Shown here piece by piece: positions 8,547 through 16,621 of a stretch of 45,613 nucleotides of DNA. The notes under the pieces were generated by a model. That model had not been told where the DNA came from. It did not search any database and saw nothing but the letters and a program-made list of their open reading frames with translations. A program made the position numbers and the translations under genes. Source of the DNA: Pseudomonadota bacterium. Lineage in GTDB: Bacteria > Pseudomonadota > Gammaproteobacteria > Steroidobacterales > JBCBZW01. The stretch lies in the NCBI GenBank assembly GCA_039193195.1, contig JBCCWS010000048.1:1-45613 (forward strand). Direction: 5' to 3'. Each line of letters starts with the position of its first letter. The first letter of the stretch is position 1.

Positions 8547-10718
8547 TCAGCGCTCGGTGCGGTAGCGGGGCAAGGTTCGGAAGAACTCACCGACCGTGGT
8601 GATCGCGCCGTGCTCATCGATCATGTCGGCCCCGCCGTACACGGGCGCCTCCGTGCGGCTCGCGTACCAGGCGTAGCGTTCGAGTCTAGGAAAGGACTCC
8701 AGCACCGGTATCGCGGCCTCCAGAAAATCTCGATTTACTGCCTCGCCACGGGCGTAACACGAGAACTCCGTCAACCACATGGGCATCTCCTTACGATCCC
8801 AATAGGCCAGAAAGGCCCGGAGGTCTTCGACGTCCGTGCAGTCGCCGTACCAATGCAGGGCCAGGAAATCGACTCTATGTCCGCGCTCGGAGGCACCGGC
8901 CAGAAACGACTCCAGCCATGCCGTCCCGCCCTGCGTTGGTGCCGGACTGCCTAGGCGCAATCCGGTGGCTTCCAGCTGTGGCCACAGATCGAGGGCTTGG
9001 GCTACCGTCATATCCGCTTGCTCGGCAAGGTCTGGCTCGTTGAAGCCGAGCAGCGCGGGATAGTCCGCGTCGATCAGCGGCGCGATGTACTTCTCGTACT
9101 GTTCGGGGGCCAGAAACCACTCGTCCCAAATCATCGGGATGAACTCGCCCTGTTCAGGGGCGAAAGTGCACGCCTCCAGTGGCGTCCAGTTATAGTGCCA
9201 AGCTGGGGCGAGCGCGACGAGGTCCTCGCAAACGCTCAGCGGGTGATAGCCGACGCCGCGTATCGGTGACTGCGTACAGCCGGTTGACTCGTTGAGGGTA
9301 ACGGCATCGATTTGCGAGTAACCGCCGGCCTCTTTCCACGTCCATAGGGTCGCACTGTCGTAGTCGCGAGGAGGCACGAAGGGCACGGATACGCTCTGGT
9401 ACGCGCCCGCGGGAATCAGCGATTGTTCCTTCTGGATCTCCGTGCCCGCATCGTTGTAGAACGACACACCGAGCCAGGCGTGGCCATCCGCGTCGACTTG
9501 CCGAGCGCGTGCTTGCAGCGCGTAACACTGCCCGGATTCGAGGCCTCCCACCGCCTGCCCCCGGCCTCCCTGACCGGGGCCAACCCGTAGGGAGGACGCA
9601 CCGCTCGCCGGGCGTGTATCGACGATCTGCGTGTTGCCCCAGTCAACCCAGATGGCGCCACCATCATCCCATTCGAAGCCGCCATTGCGAGCCAGGTTAC
9701 GCCGCCCGACTGCGGCCGCGTAGAAGCGAAAACCGACATCACTGGGGTGAATGCCATCGGGATAGTAGGGGCCCGCCGGCGGCACCATGTCGTAGCCCTC
9801 GAGTAGACGAAGGCGTCGATCAGTGCGTTGGCGCTCGGCAACCAATTCACGGATGTATCGTCGATAGTCCTCGAGCTGAGTCCCGAAATAGTCATACCCG
9901 TCGTACACGGCCCAAATTGGCGTGATCGCGTAAATGGGGACATCGGGTTGTAGGGCACGCAGCTGGTCAAGAAAGGCGTTGTAGTTGGCCTTGAACGTGA
10001 TCTCACCGGGAACGAACCAGAAGTCATTGGTGCCGATGGCCACGGTAATTACATCGGCACCGAGCTCGCCCACGGCCCTGCCGTCGGCAGGCGTCACAAC
10101 CTGGCCGGAGAACCCCATGTTGATTACTTGCCAATTCTGATCGTTGCCGACCAAATAGGGATAGCTCTGTGCCACGGTGGTGGCGAAGACTCCGTTGGTG
10201 ATCGAATCGCCGTAGGCGACGTAGCGCACGGGAGGTCGTTGGGCCGGGTCCTCCAGCAGCGCTTCCTGACCGCCGCTGACGGTCAGACCAAGGAAGTCCA
10301 CGTCAGCCCCGTAGGGCAACACCACGCTGAAAGAGTGCTCCGTCGCTTGCTCCTGCTCGAAGAGCGTCACCCACAGCTCACCGATGGCCGTGTCGGAGCC
10401 GAGGTCGTCAGTCACCAGAGCGCCGTCCACCTCGAGTGCCAGGCGCCCGGAGCCTCCCTGCTCTCGGTAGCGCAGTCCGATCCGAATGGCGGTGGCGTCG
10501 GTGGCGAAGTTGACCCTGGCGCCAGGCGCAAAATTGTTCGCGTAAAAATCCACGGTCTCGCGAGTGAACCGCGCCCGGTTTGGATTGACGTCCAGAAGCA
10601 CGGTCTCGGAGTACTCGAAGGCCGGGTCGCTCGGAGAGATGAGTTGCTCACCCAGGCTCACGCTAGCGTAGAGCAGCAGGGCGGCAGCGGCGCACTGGCA
10701 CGGGTGGCGTAGGGTCAC
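8547..10718 (-). CDS. Secreted bifunctional CE2-like SGNH esterase / GH128-type beta-glucanase fusion
   Basis: Numbering is from the upstream ATG at 10736. I prefer the GTG at 10718 (codon 7), because GGAGAG sits 5 bp before it while the ATG has no Shine-Dalgarno. A signal peptide ends VSLG. Residues about 40-160 are a beta-rich domain as in CE2 esterases. The SGNH hydrolase follows: GDSITNG (nucleophile S178), NMGFSG (G208), GTND (N237) and DGIHPSD (D327, H330). Residues about 350-485 look like a carbohydrate-binding jelly roll (NGGFEWD...SSLRV). The C-terminal part (about 490-729) has GFNEPD (acid/base E567), HWYG and WLTEF (nucleophile E657), the pattern of the Asl1/GH128 endo-beta-1,3-glucanase core. 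Both active sites look intact. The product would deacylate and cut a polysaccharide outside the inner membrane. It converges on the TonB-receptor set. Confidence 0.82.
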   Translation of the reverse strand: MTLRHPCQCAAAALLLYASVSLGEQLISPSDPAFEYSETVLLDVNPNRARFTRETVDFYANNFAPGARVNFATDATAIRIGLRYREQGGSGRLALEVDGALVTDDLGSDTAIGELWVTLFEQEQATEHSFSVVLPYGADVDFLGLTVSGGQEALLEDPAQRPPVRYVAYGDSITNGVFATTVAQSYPYLVGNDQNWQVINMGFSGQVVTPADGRAVGELGADVITVAIGTNDFWFVPGEITFKANYNAFLDQLRALQPDVPIYAITPIWAVYDGYDYFGTQLEDYRRYIRELVAERQRTDRRLRLLEGYDMVPPAGPYYPDGIHPSDVGFRFYAAAVGRRNLARNGGFEWDDGGAIWVDWGNTQIVDTRPASGASSLRVGPGQGGRGQAVGGLESGQCYALQARARQVDADGHAWLGVSFYNDAGTEIQKEQSLIPAGAYQSVSVPFVPPRDYDSATLWTWKEAGGYSQIDAVTLNESTGCTQSPIRGVGYHPLSVCEDLVALAPAWHYNWTPLEACTFAPEQGEFIPMIWDEWFLAPEQYEKYIAPLIDADYPALLGFNEPDLAEQADMTVAQALDLWPQLEATGLRLGSPAPTQGGTAWLESFLAGASERGHRVDFLALHWYGDCTDVEDLRAFLAYWDRKEMPMWLTEFSCYARGEAVNRDFLEAAIPVLESFPRLERYAWYASRTEAPVYGGADMIDEHGAITTVGEFFRTLPRYRTER

Positions 10719-11151
10719 GGTGACTCTCCATGTCATATTTTTGGCCTAGTGTGCCAGACAAAGGGCCCTTGTGCCCGTTGCCGCAGCCACGGCAGCAAGT
10801 GCCGATGCTGAAGGCCGTCGGGGCCATGCCGGCAGCACCGGTGCCATCCGCACGGCGCTGTGCCGGCGGTGAAGAGTGCCACACCGGCTGAGCCGGCAAT
10901 GGCGAGGGTGTCTTGGGCGTCTTCGATGCTGGCGATGGCCTCGCGATCACCCCTTAGGGTCGAGTTGGCGTCGCCCCGTCCGGGCGAGACGGCTGGGCGC
11001 GGACTGGCCTCACGGCCGCGCATCCATCGAAGTTGCACCAACGCCCTCACCTTCGATATCTGTCTGAGATCGCGATGGGCTGGTGCTGATGACGCTTGAG
11101 ACTAGCGCGGCGAGCACGCTGAGTCCGTCAGGATCCAGGCTAGTGTTGTAA
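10719..11151. other. Gene-free stretch, mostly unassigned
   Basis: This holds the upstream region of the leftward esterase-glucanase gene. Open frames here are short and lack recognisable motifs. The right edge (about 11140-11175) is strikingly AT-rich (TTGTAATTATAAACTTAG), unlike the rest of the window, and encloses the stop codon of the next gene. I see no clear promoter. Confidence 0.3.
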
Positions 11152-11700
11152 TTATAAACTTAGTTGATTACGTAACGAGACCGTGAGGCGAAGGCGGGCG
11201 CAGGCCCTAGTCGACGGTTGGATCTCAATGGTGTTCGGACGAGAGGATTCGCTGGGCTCATCGCGGATGCGCTGCACTGCCGATCGACAGCGCAGGCGAG
11301 CGGTGGCCTGGCCGAAGACCTGCGGTGGACCTTCCCGCCCTACGAGGGTGAGGTAGGCGATGAGGTAGGGCGGCAGCATCTCCTGCTCGAAACCCCGGGC
11401 GGCGCCTTCTATCCACGTGGTCAGGGCTGGCGCGTCGCATGGGGTGGACGCGATCTGTGTCTCGGCGGCCTCGATCAGTTGCATGCAGGCTTCGCCGGTC
11501 AAGGGTCTCACGTCGTTCAGATTGGCAGCGCGCAGTGCGAGGGCTTGCCATGGGCGAAGCAGCCCGCAGTGCTCGCCCTGAGTGGCGATGGTCTCGAGCA
11601 GTGCGGCGCTGCGTATGCGCGGTGGTAGATCAGCGCCGGGAGCGTGCGATGTAGCGAGCAGCAGGGCGGCCCAGATGAAGGCGGCGCGTGTCTTCGCCAT
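11152..11700 (-). CDS. Small secreted protein of unknown function
   Basis: The ATG at 11698-11700 opens a signal peptide (MAKTRAAFIWAALLLATSHA, cleavage near PGA). An in-frame start 20 codons upstream would bury this leader. The mature protein is about 160 residues and mainly helical in appearance. It has several cysteines (HCGLLRPW, GEACMQLIE, STPCDAP, ARLRCRS, TRACARL), which in the periplasm could pair. No family is recognised. It is the last gene of a leftward series of exported proteins (11.1-15.3 kb), but lies 176 bp from its upstream neighbour, so it may have its own promoter. Confidence 0.6.
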   Translation of the reverse strand: MAKTRAAFIWAALLLATSHAPGADLPPRIRSAALLETIATQGEHCGLLRPWQALALRAANLNDVRPLTGEACMQLIEAAETQIASTPCDAPALTTWIEGAARGFEQEMLPPYLIAYLTLVGREGPPQVFGQATARLRCRSAVQRIRDEPSESSRPNTIEIQPSTRACARLRLTVSLRNQLSL

Positions 11701-11876
11701 TGGTCGGGTCTCGTTCCGGGGTGAAGGGACGAGCATGCTAGCCGTGAGCAGGGAGCGCAAACGGTGGTGGTGATGCCTGCTACTGCGCGCTCTCCCAAGC
11801 AGACTACCGACCGCAGGGCATGCACGTATGCAACGGTCACGCAGCTAGCCTGCGGCCCACGATCAAGCGGTAAGCG

Positions 11877-12826
11877 CTATCCACCGAACACAATAGGAGA
11901 GCCGTGCTCGTCGAGATGCACCTTGATCGATCTTGCGTCCTCAGTGCCGATCACGATGGTGCGTCCGTCGACGTTCCACCAGTCGGCATTGCGCAGGAAG
12001 GTACCAAGACCGCCCAGTGTGGAGTCCGTAGCGTTCACGATGGTCAGGCGCTTGTCCTTGCGCAGGCAGAGCGCGAGTCCCTGGCCCGAGCCTGCCACCC
12101 GATCGATCAGGACCGCGAGATCCGCGCGGCCGTCACCGTCCAGGTCGGGCTCCAACCACGCGCGTTGTCGATAACCTGCCCGTGGCATTCGCACGACAGA
12201 AGCCAATCGTAGCCAAGGCCGCAGGCCTCGAACTCCAGCACCACCCAGCTTGGAAAGTTGACCAGATCATCCTCCGGGTGCGGATACCGGGTCAGGTCCG
12301 GTTCGCGCGGGCCTAAGTTCCAATGAACGCAGCCGCGGAACTGCAGATGGCCGCGTCGGTGAGTCGCATCGTGGTCGAAGCGACGGTCCTCGATGATCAG
12401 CCAGCCACGCCCCTGCAAGCCTGGCGCGGGTTCGACGGAAGCAACGCTAGCGGGTTGGCCCTTTGGTGCTCGGGGAACCTGTAGTTCCGGGTTCAAGGCC
12501 GGGTCCATCACGTCAGGGCCGAAGATGAAGGCGCGGCCCGGGGCGCTCTCACCGCGCCTTGGCGGAATTCCGCTCGCGACGGGACGCGTGGGAATGGCCT
12601 GACCGTCGGGCCCCAGCATTTGCACCTGCCATCCGGATGCGTTGGGCACCAAGGAAAAGCTCAGGTCATCGGTAACCGCACGCACGAAGCTCGCGCTGCC
12701 GGCGGCACGGCCGCCAAGGGACGCAGCTTCATTGACCCAGGCTCCCAGGCAGGCTGGGTCAGCCAGGGCATCTGAGGCTGCGATGGCCAGCAAGGCAGCG
12801 CGAATGGCGAGGCTACGGTTCGACAT
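11877..12826 (-). pseudogene. Secreted FG-GAP/VCBS-like protein, paralogue A, frameshifted
   Basis: The ATG at 12824-12826 opens a signal peptide (MSNRSLAIRAALLAIAASDA, cleavage near LADPA). This frame runs to about 12160 and then loses sense. The natural C-terminal half continues in another frame (WLEPDLDGDGRADLAVLIDR...GLALCLRKDK..HLDEHGSPIVFGG) and stops at 11877. Joining them needs one extra base, or loss of two, near 12150-12185. The C-terminal part has the LDGDGRADLAVL calcium-loop pattern of FG-GAP/VCBS-type modules, and matches paralogue B (FDGDDSLDEAVQV..AIALCRAG). Its start overlaps paralogue B's stop by 14 bp, so they are one transcription unit. It is either a decaying gene or an assembly error; the sequence alone cannot decide. 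Confidence 0.6.
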
Positions 12827-13875
12827 AGCGGTACATCTGTTGAGCTCCCAGCGATGCATCGCGCCAATAGAGGACGACGGCTTCCTTCTCGATTCGTTCG
12901 AGGACCAGCATGTCGCCATCCGACCGGGGTAGGTCGAATCCCACCAGGCGGCGCGGCAGATCCTCGCTAGAGTGGATCCAATGCCATGCTTCCACCTGAT
13001 CCACGTAGTCTTCGCGCAGATCACCTGGGATAACCTCGGTACCGATGAGGTGGAGCCAGGTGCCAGCGCGACAGAGAGCGATCGCGCGCTTGTTGGTGGC
13101 CTTGTCGCGAACCTGGACCGCCTCGTCCAGGCTGTCGTCACCATCGAAATCACCGCCTAAGGTGCGCGGAGCGTAGCCGGCGTCCAGCGCGTAGCGACGC
13201 AGGTCGAGACCGCAGCTGGCAAAGAGTTCGTGATCCACTGGGTTGAACGCGAGGCTCTGCTCGTCGCGAATCCTCTCTACCTCTTCGGTCGGTCGGGGCC
13301 AGCGCAGGCAGGCTTCAAACTCGACGTAGTTCATGACGGCTCGCGTGCCGGGCATGGGGTTGCGTAGGCCGTAGTCGGTGATCTTAAGCATGCCCAGGCC
13401 ATCGTCGGGACCGAGTTCGAGTGATCCGTTGGAGGGCTTGAGCCCTGCCGTACCCGCAAGTCCTGGTGAGATAGCGAAGGCGCGCATCTCCTGCGGTGCA
13501 TTGACGGAACCCTCGTTTGGGCCGGTGTTGTCCTTGTTACGGAAATGCCAGCCGAAGAGATCCCGGGGGTTGGGGGCTCCGCGCAGGGGAGGTGAGCTGC
13601 GTGAGATCTACGGCACCCTGCTCGGGCACGCCATCGTATAGTCGTATTTGCCAACCGGTTTCTGCTCGCTGGAGGGCAAACACCCAGCCGTTGTCCAGTG
13701 ACTGATAGAAGTCATTCTCCCCGCTGACGGCGGGACGGCGGTGGCTTCCTCCGGGATGGGTGACCTGGACGGCGTGGCGCTCAGCTGTCGGGGTGCACTC
13801 CTCGGCTTGGGCAATGGCACATGTCGCGACGACGTTCGCTGCTACGCACAGGGCGGTTGGCAGAGCTATTCTCAT
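12813..13875 (-). pseudogene. Secreted FG-GAP/VCBS-like protein, paralogue B, frameshifted
   Basis: The ATG at 13873-13875 has GAGGAA 5 bp upstream and a signal peptide (MRIALPTALCVAANVVATCA, cleavage near IAQA). The first frame stops at 13537. The rest of the protein (NPRDLFGWHFRNKD...MRAFAISPG...LFASCGLDLRRY...FDGDDSLDEAVQVRD...MYRYVEP) is in another frame, reaching the stop at 12813. The switch maps to two G5 runs at 13565-13569 and 13572-13576. Dropping a single base there restores one continuous protein of about 350 residues. Homopolymers are a common site of both real slippage mutations and sequencing errors. It is paralogous to A (same calcium-loop motif and ALC segment) and lies directly upstream of it. 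Confidence 0.62.
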
Positions 13876-13952
13876 GCGGGTTCCTCGTGAGGGCCTCCAC
13901 GTCAGGGGTGACGGGCTCAGCGGCCGTCGTGGGCTCGCTCATCACCTCGTTG

Positions 13953-14696
13953 CTACGGGAGGCACTTACCCCCTCGGCGAAGGGCTTGCCTGGCGGCCTC
14001 TAGCGGTGCTCCGAGCGCTGGCGTCGCGGCGAGGCAAGCGGCGCTGATGGCGAATGCTGCTGAAGTGTTCGGGGGGCGGCCTTCCTCGATGCGAAAGCTC
14101 AGTGTCTGTACTGGCGAGCCGGGGTGAGCCGCGCAGGGCTGCGGACTGCGCAGCGTTACACCCTCGACGCTGCGCAGTGACTCGAGGAGCTGAACCGCCT
14201 GCTGGCCCGGGAGCTCGCGGCGACAGGGAGGTGCGCCGTCTCGGATCTGCGCTGTCTCGCGCGTGGCCCAGCTGGCCGTGAACCGGTCGAATGGCTTACC
14301 GTCTGATAGTGTTAGGTCAAGCTCGAAGACAGGTAGCCTTTCGTAGGCTTGAGCAAGCGCCTCGGAAGACTGGTTGGCGCCATTTATGATCGATAGCACG
14401 AGCGCCACGGCCACCACTGTACCGCCGAGCCCGGCGAGGACGCTGGCCGGCAGGAGGGTGCGCCAAGGGAGGAGGCAGGCAAGTACGATCCCGTCCGCGA
14501 GGCCGCCGAGTGCGGCGAGAAAGCCGTAGCCCACGACGATACCGGGGCCGGCGAGACCGCTGCCCTCGGGGACGCAGCAATGGCCTGCGACGAACATGCC
14601 CGCCAGGCGTGCGAGCAGCGCCAGCCCCGGCGCCAGTACGCCGCCAAGGGCAATGCGTTGCACAGCCGGTCTGGAGCGGTCTTGGTCCTGGAGCAC
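13953..14696 (-). CDS. Predicted membrane protein with large extracytoplasmic C-terminal domain
   Basis: The 247-aa product starts at a GTG (14694-14696), 18 bp after the stop of the upstream 196-aa gene, so the two are probably cotranscribed. The N-terminal half has about three to four hydrophobic helices (ALGGVLAPGLALLARLAGMF, GPGIVVGYGFLAALGGLADG, LLPASVLAGLGGTVVAVALV). The C-terminal half is soluble with a few cysteines, and includes FELDLTLSDGKPFDRF and SVEGVTLRSPQPCAAHPG. No family is recognised. The pairing with the exported 196-aa protein suggests a shared envelope role, which is inference. Confidence 0.6.
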   Translation of the reverse strand: MLQDQDRSRPAVQRIALGGVLAPGLALLARLAGMFVAGHCCVPEGSGLAGPGIVVGYGFLAALGGLADGIVLACLLPWRTLLPASVLAGLGGTVVAVALVLSIINGANQSSEALAQAYERLPVFELDLTLSDGKPFDRFTASWATRETAQIRDGAPPCRRELPGQQAVQLLESLRSVEGVTLRSPQPCAAHPGSPVQTLSFRIEEGRPPNTSAAFAISAACLAATPALGAPLEAARQALRRGGKCLP

Positions 14697-14714
14697 GGCG
14701 ACCAGGTCTCGGCG

Positions 14715-15305
14715 CTACTGGTTGCGCGCGTCGCTGATCTCGCGAACGGGGAATTCATTCAGAAACGGCGGCAAGCCCTTGGTGGCGGCCTCGCGCGTTC
14801 TCATGTCGCGGCTGGAGACTTTCAGCATCGAGCCGTCGGCCAAGAAGATCGTGACGGCACCGCGGTCGTCCATCATGGCCTCGAGGCCATCCACACGCAT
14901 CGCGCCGCCGCCGGCAGCCATGCCCATGCGGGCGAGTTCAGCCATACCGCCGAGGCCACCGCTTCCGGCGCTGCCGATCAGCTCGACGCGGATGGTGCCT
15001 TCACCCCCCTGGTAGGTCGCGGTGGTATTGGCGAAGCCCATCGCTTGCTCCTGGCGGAAATCGGTGCGGTCGTAGCCAGCGACTTTTTCCGGGAAGAGCT
15101 CCTTGAGGGCACCCTCGGCTTCTTGTTCCAGCGCCGTCACGCACAGGCGTGCTTGCTCCAGGGCCCTGTTGAGGTTGTTGGCACTCATGGCGCCTTCGAT
15201 CTCTTTGCAGCTGCTCTTCAGGTCAGTGCCAAACTCGACTTGTGCTGAGGCGATGCCAGCGTTCAGCAAGAGAGCTGCGACGGCGAGAGAGAACCGAGTA
15301 ACCAT
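14715..15305 (-). CDS. Secreted protein of unknown function
   Basis: The ATG at 15303-15305 has AGGAG 7 bp upstream and a clean signal peptide (MVTRFSLAVAALLLNAGIAS, cleavage after AQ or ASA). The mature protein is about 175 residues. A helical segment with two cysteines (LKSSCKEIEGAMSANNLNRA and ARLCVTALEQEAEG) precedes a glycine- and methionine-rich stretch (IGSAGSGGLGGMAELARMGM) and a beta-rich end (AVTIFLADGSMLKVSSRD). This looks like a periplasmic protein seen in several proteobacteria without assigned function; I cannot name the family. It is first in a likely operon with the membrane protein at 13953-14696. Confidence 0.65.
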   Translation of the reverse strand: MVTRFSLAVAALLLNAGIASAQVEFGTDLKSSCKEIEGAMSANNLNRALEQARLCVTALEQEAEGALKELFPEKVAGYDRTDFRQEQAMGFANTTATYQGGEGTIRVELIGSAGSGGLGGMAELARMGMAAGGGAMRVDGLEAMMDDRGAVTIFLADGSMLKVSSRDMRTREAATKGLPPFLNEFPVREISDARNQ

Positions 15306-15748
15306 GCATCCGCTCCTAATCGTTGGTGGCTCGCGGTGGGCTGTGTCAGCCGGTGGCCACGGCGGATGGTACCGCCAACGCCACCTTCCAGCGACAGTAG
15401 ACTCGCGCGTGCACTGCCGACGTACAGGTTAGGTGGAGTTCGCGATCGGGCTATGGCGGGTCAGGAATGAGGGAGACGCGGGCTAGTGGGCCGCTTGGTA
15501 AACAAGGTGACGCTCAGCTACTCGCCCTTCGGGTCTGCCCCTACGCAGACTGAGCGTTACCTTACTTACCAAGCGGCCCACTAGGTAGGCAAGGTGCAAG
15601 GGGAGTTATGTTGTATTGGCTGGCGGCATTGCTGCGATAGCTAACTCCGCCAGGGACGCTACCAGCCAAACCGCCGTCTTCACGATCTGGATGGGTCATG
15701 CAGAGCGTGGCGGGGACGATGCGCGGCAGCGGCCGTCGAAGCCCTCGG
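15306..15748. other. Gene-free stretch carrying a composite inverted repeat
   Basis: This region holds the promoter side of the leftward 196-aa gene and the 3' side of the DUF4097-like gene. Its one clear content is the paired 42-bp repeat at 15483-15584. The remaining sequence (15306-15482 and 15585-15748) shows no credible gene. Confidence 0.4.
15483..15584. repeat. Dispersed repeat copies 2 and 3 as a 102-bp palindromic unit
   Basis: The left arm 15483-15517 and right arm 15550-15584 are inverted copies of the first 35 bp of the 42-bp repeat and pair at 32 of 35 positions. The 32-bp centre contains a second hairpin, GTCTGC (15533-15538) with GCAGAC (15545-15550). The unit is bounded by CTAG on both sides. 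Transcribed, it would form a long stem, as seen in MITE- or REP-pair elements. No transposase is nearby. Confidence 0.85.
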
Positions 15749-16531
15749 TCAGTTCGATCCTGGCGTGCGAGCAACGCGTACGTCTCCGGCGACGTTCTGG
15801 TAGCGGACCCCACCACTGGCATTGCTTAGCACCGTGAAGCTACCGCCCACATCGTTGGCGGCGATGCTTCCCGACTCATCTCGACCCACATGAACATCCC
15901 CTACGACGACGGACGCGCTGATGGAGCCCGAGCCGTCCTCGTCGATGCGCACGCTTCCCACTCGCAGGATCTTGATGCTGCCACTGGTGTCTTTGACCAC
16001 GTGAACGAGACCTGGCACATCCTTGACCTGAATCGATCCCGTACCGTCGTCAATCTCCACCGACGCGACGCCGTCGATCTTCATGGAACCGGTAGTATCA
16101 ACGACGCTTAGCGCAAAGGCGCTTGGTACCTCCACCTTCAGATCGAGCCTGGCATTTAGGTTGCCGATGCTGGACGCAACGGGGGGCGGCAATACCGTCT
16201 GCAAGGTCAGGGTTGGGCCGTCGTTGCGCGACTCGAGGGAAATTCTGTCCAGGTCTCCAGCGCGTCGAGAGCACGCGACGCCCCTTATCTGAGCGGTAGC
16301 TAACCCGGGCCGACCGATGACCGTAAGCGAGCCTGCGCCAGCGTCGACGGCGATGCCAAGGATGCCATCGAGGTTGATTTCCTTCGAGATTTCTTTCGTG
16401 TCAAGGCACTCATCGTTGCGGTTTGCGTTCGCTGTCCCGATCAATAGCACCATGGCACATGCTGCAAGCGCGCCGCGCCTAATGAGCGACTGGGCGGCGG
16501 CGTCTGGAGCCGATCTTCCAACGACACTCAT
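15749..16531 (-). CDS. Secreted DUF4097-like beta-repeat protein
   Basis: The ATG at 16529-16531 is chosen because GGGAG lies 6 bp upstream and it opens the leader MSVVGRSAPDAAAQSLIRRG followed by a hydrophobic core ending GTANA. The 260-aa protein then shows successive short strands, each with a GS(M/I) or SGS(I) turn: TTGSMKIDG, GTGSIQVKD, TSGSIKILR, GSGSISASV, ESGSIAAND. This is the pattern of the parallel beta-helix/roll of DUF4097-type (putative adhesin) proteins, which are usually envelope-associated. It follows the Asp-box protein on the same strand after a 90-bp gap. The role is unknown; a structural or stress-related surface function is guesswork. Confidence 0.7.
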   Translation of the reverse strand: MSVVGRSAPDAAAQSLIRRGALAACAMVLLIGTANANRNDECLDTKEISKEINLDGILGIAVDAGAGSLTVIGRPGLATAQIRGVACSRRAGDLDRISLESRNDGPTLTLQTVLPPPVASSIGNLNARLDLKVEVPSAFALSVVDTTGSMKIDGVASVEIDDGTGSIQVKDVPGLVHVVKDTSGSIKILRVGSVRIDEDGSGSISASVVVGDVHVGRDESGSIAANDVGGSFTVLSNASGGVRYQNVAGDVRVARTPGSN

Positions 16532-16621
16532 GCTGTGCTCCCTAGCTTTGTGGATATGGTCCTTTAGATGGCATACGCCCGACATCGGTTTAAGGGGCGG
16601 ATTCTGGCCCTTCGATCTGCC

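Noticed and set aside
15483-15584. Integron attC site or CRISPR leader
   Set aside because: No GTTRRRY/RYYYAAC core pair is present and there is no regular spacing of direct repeats.
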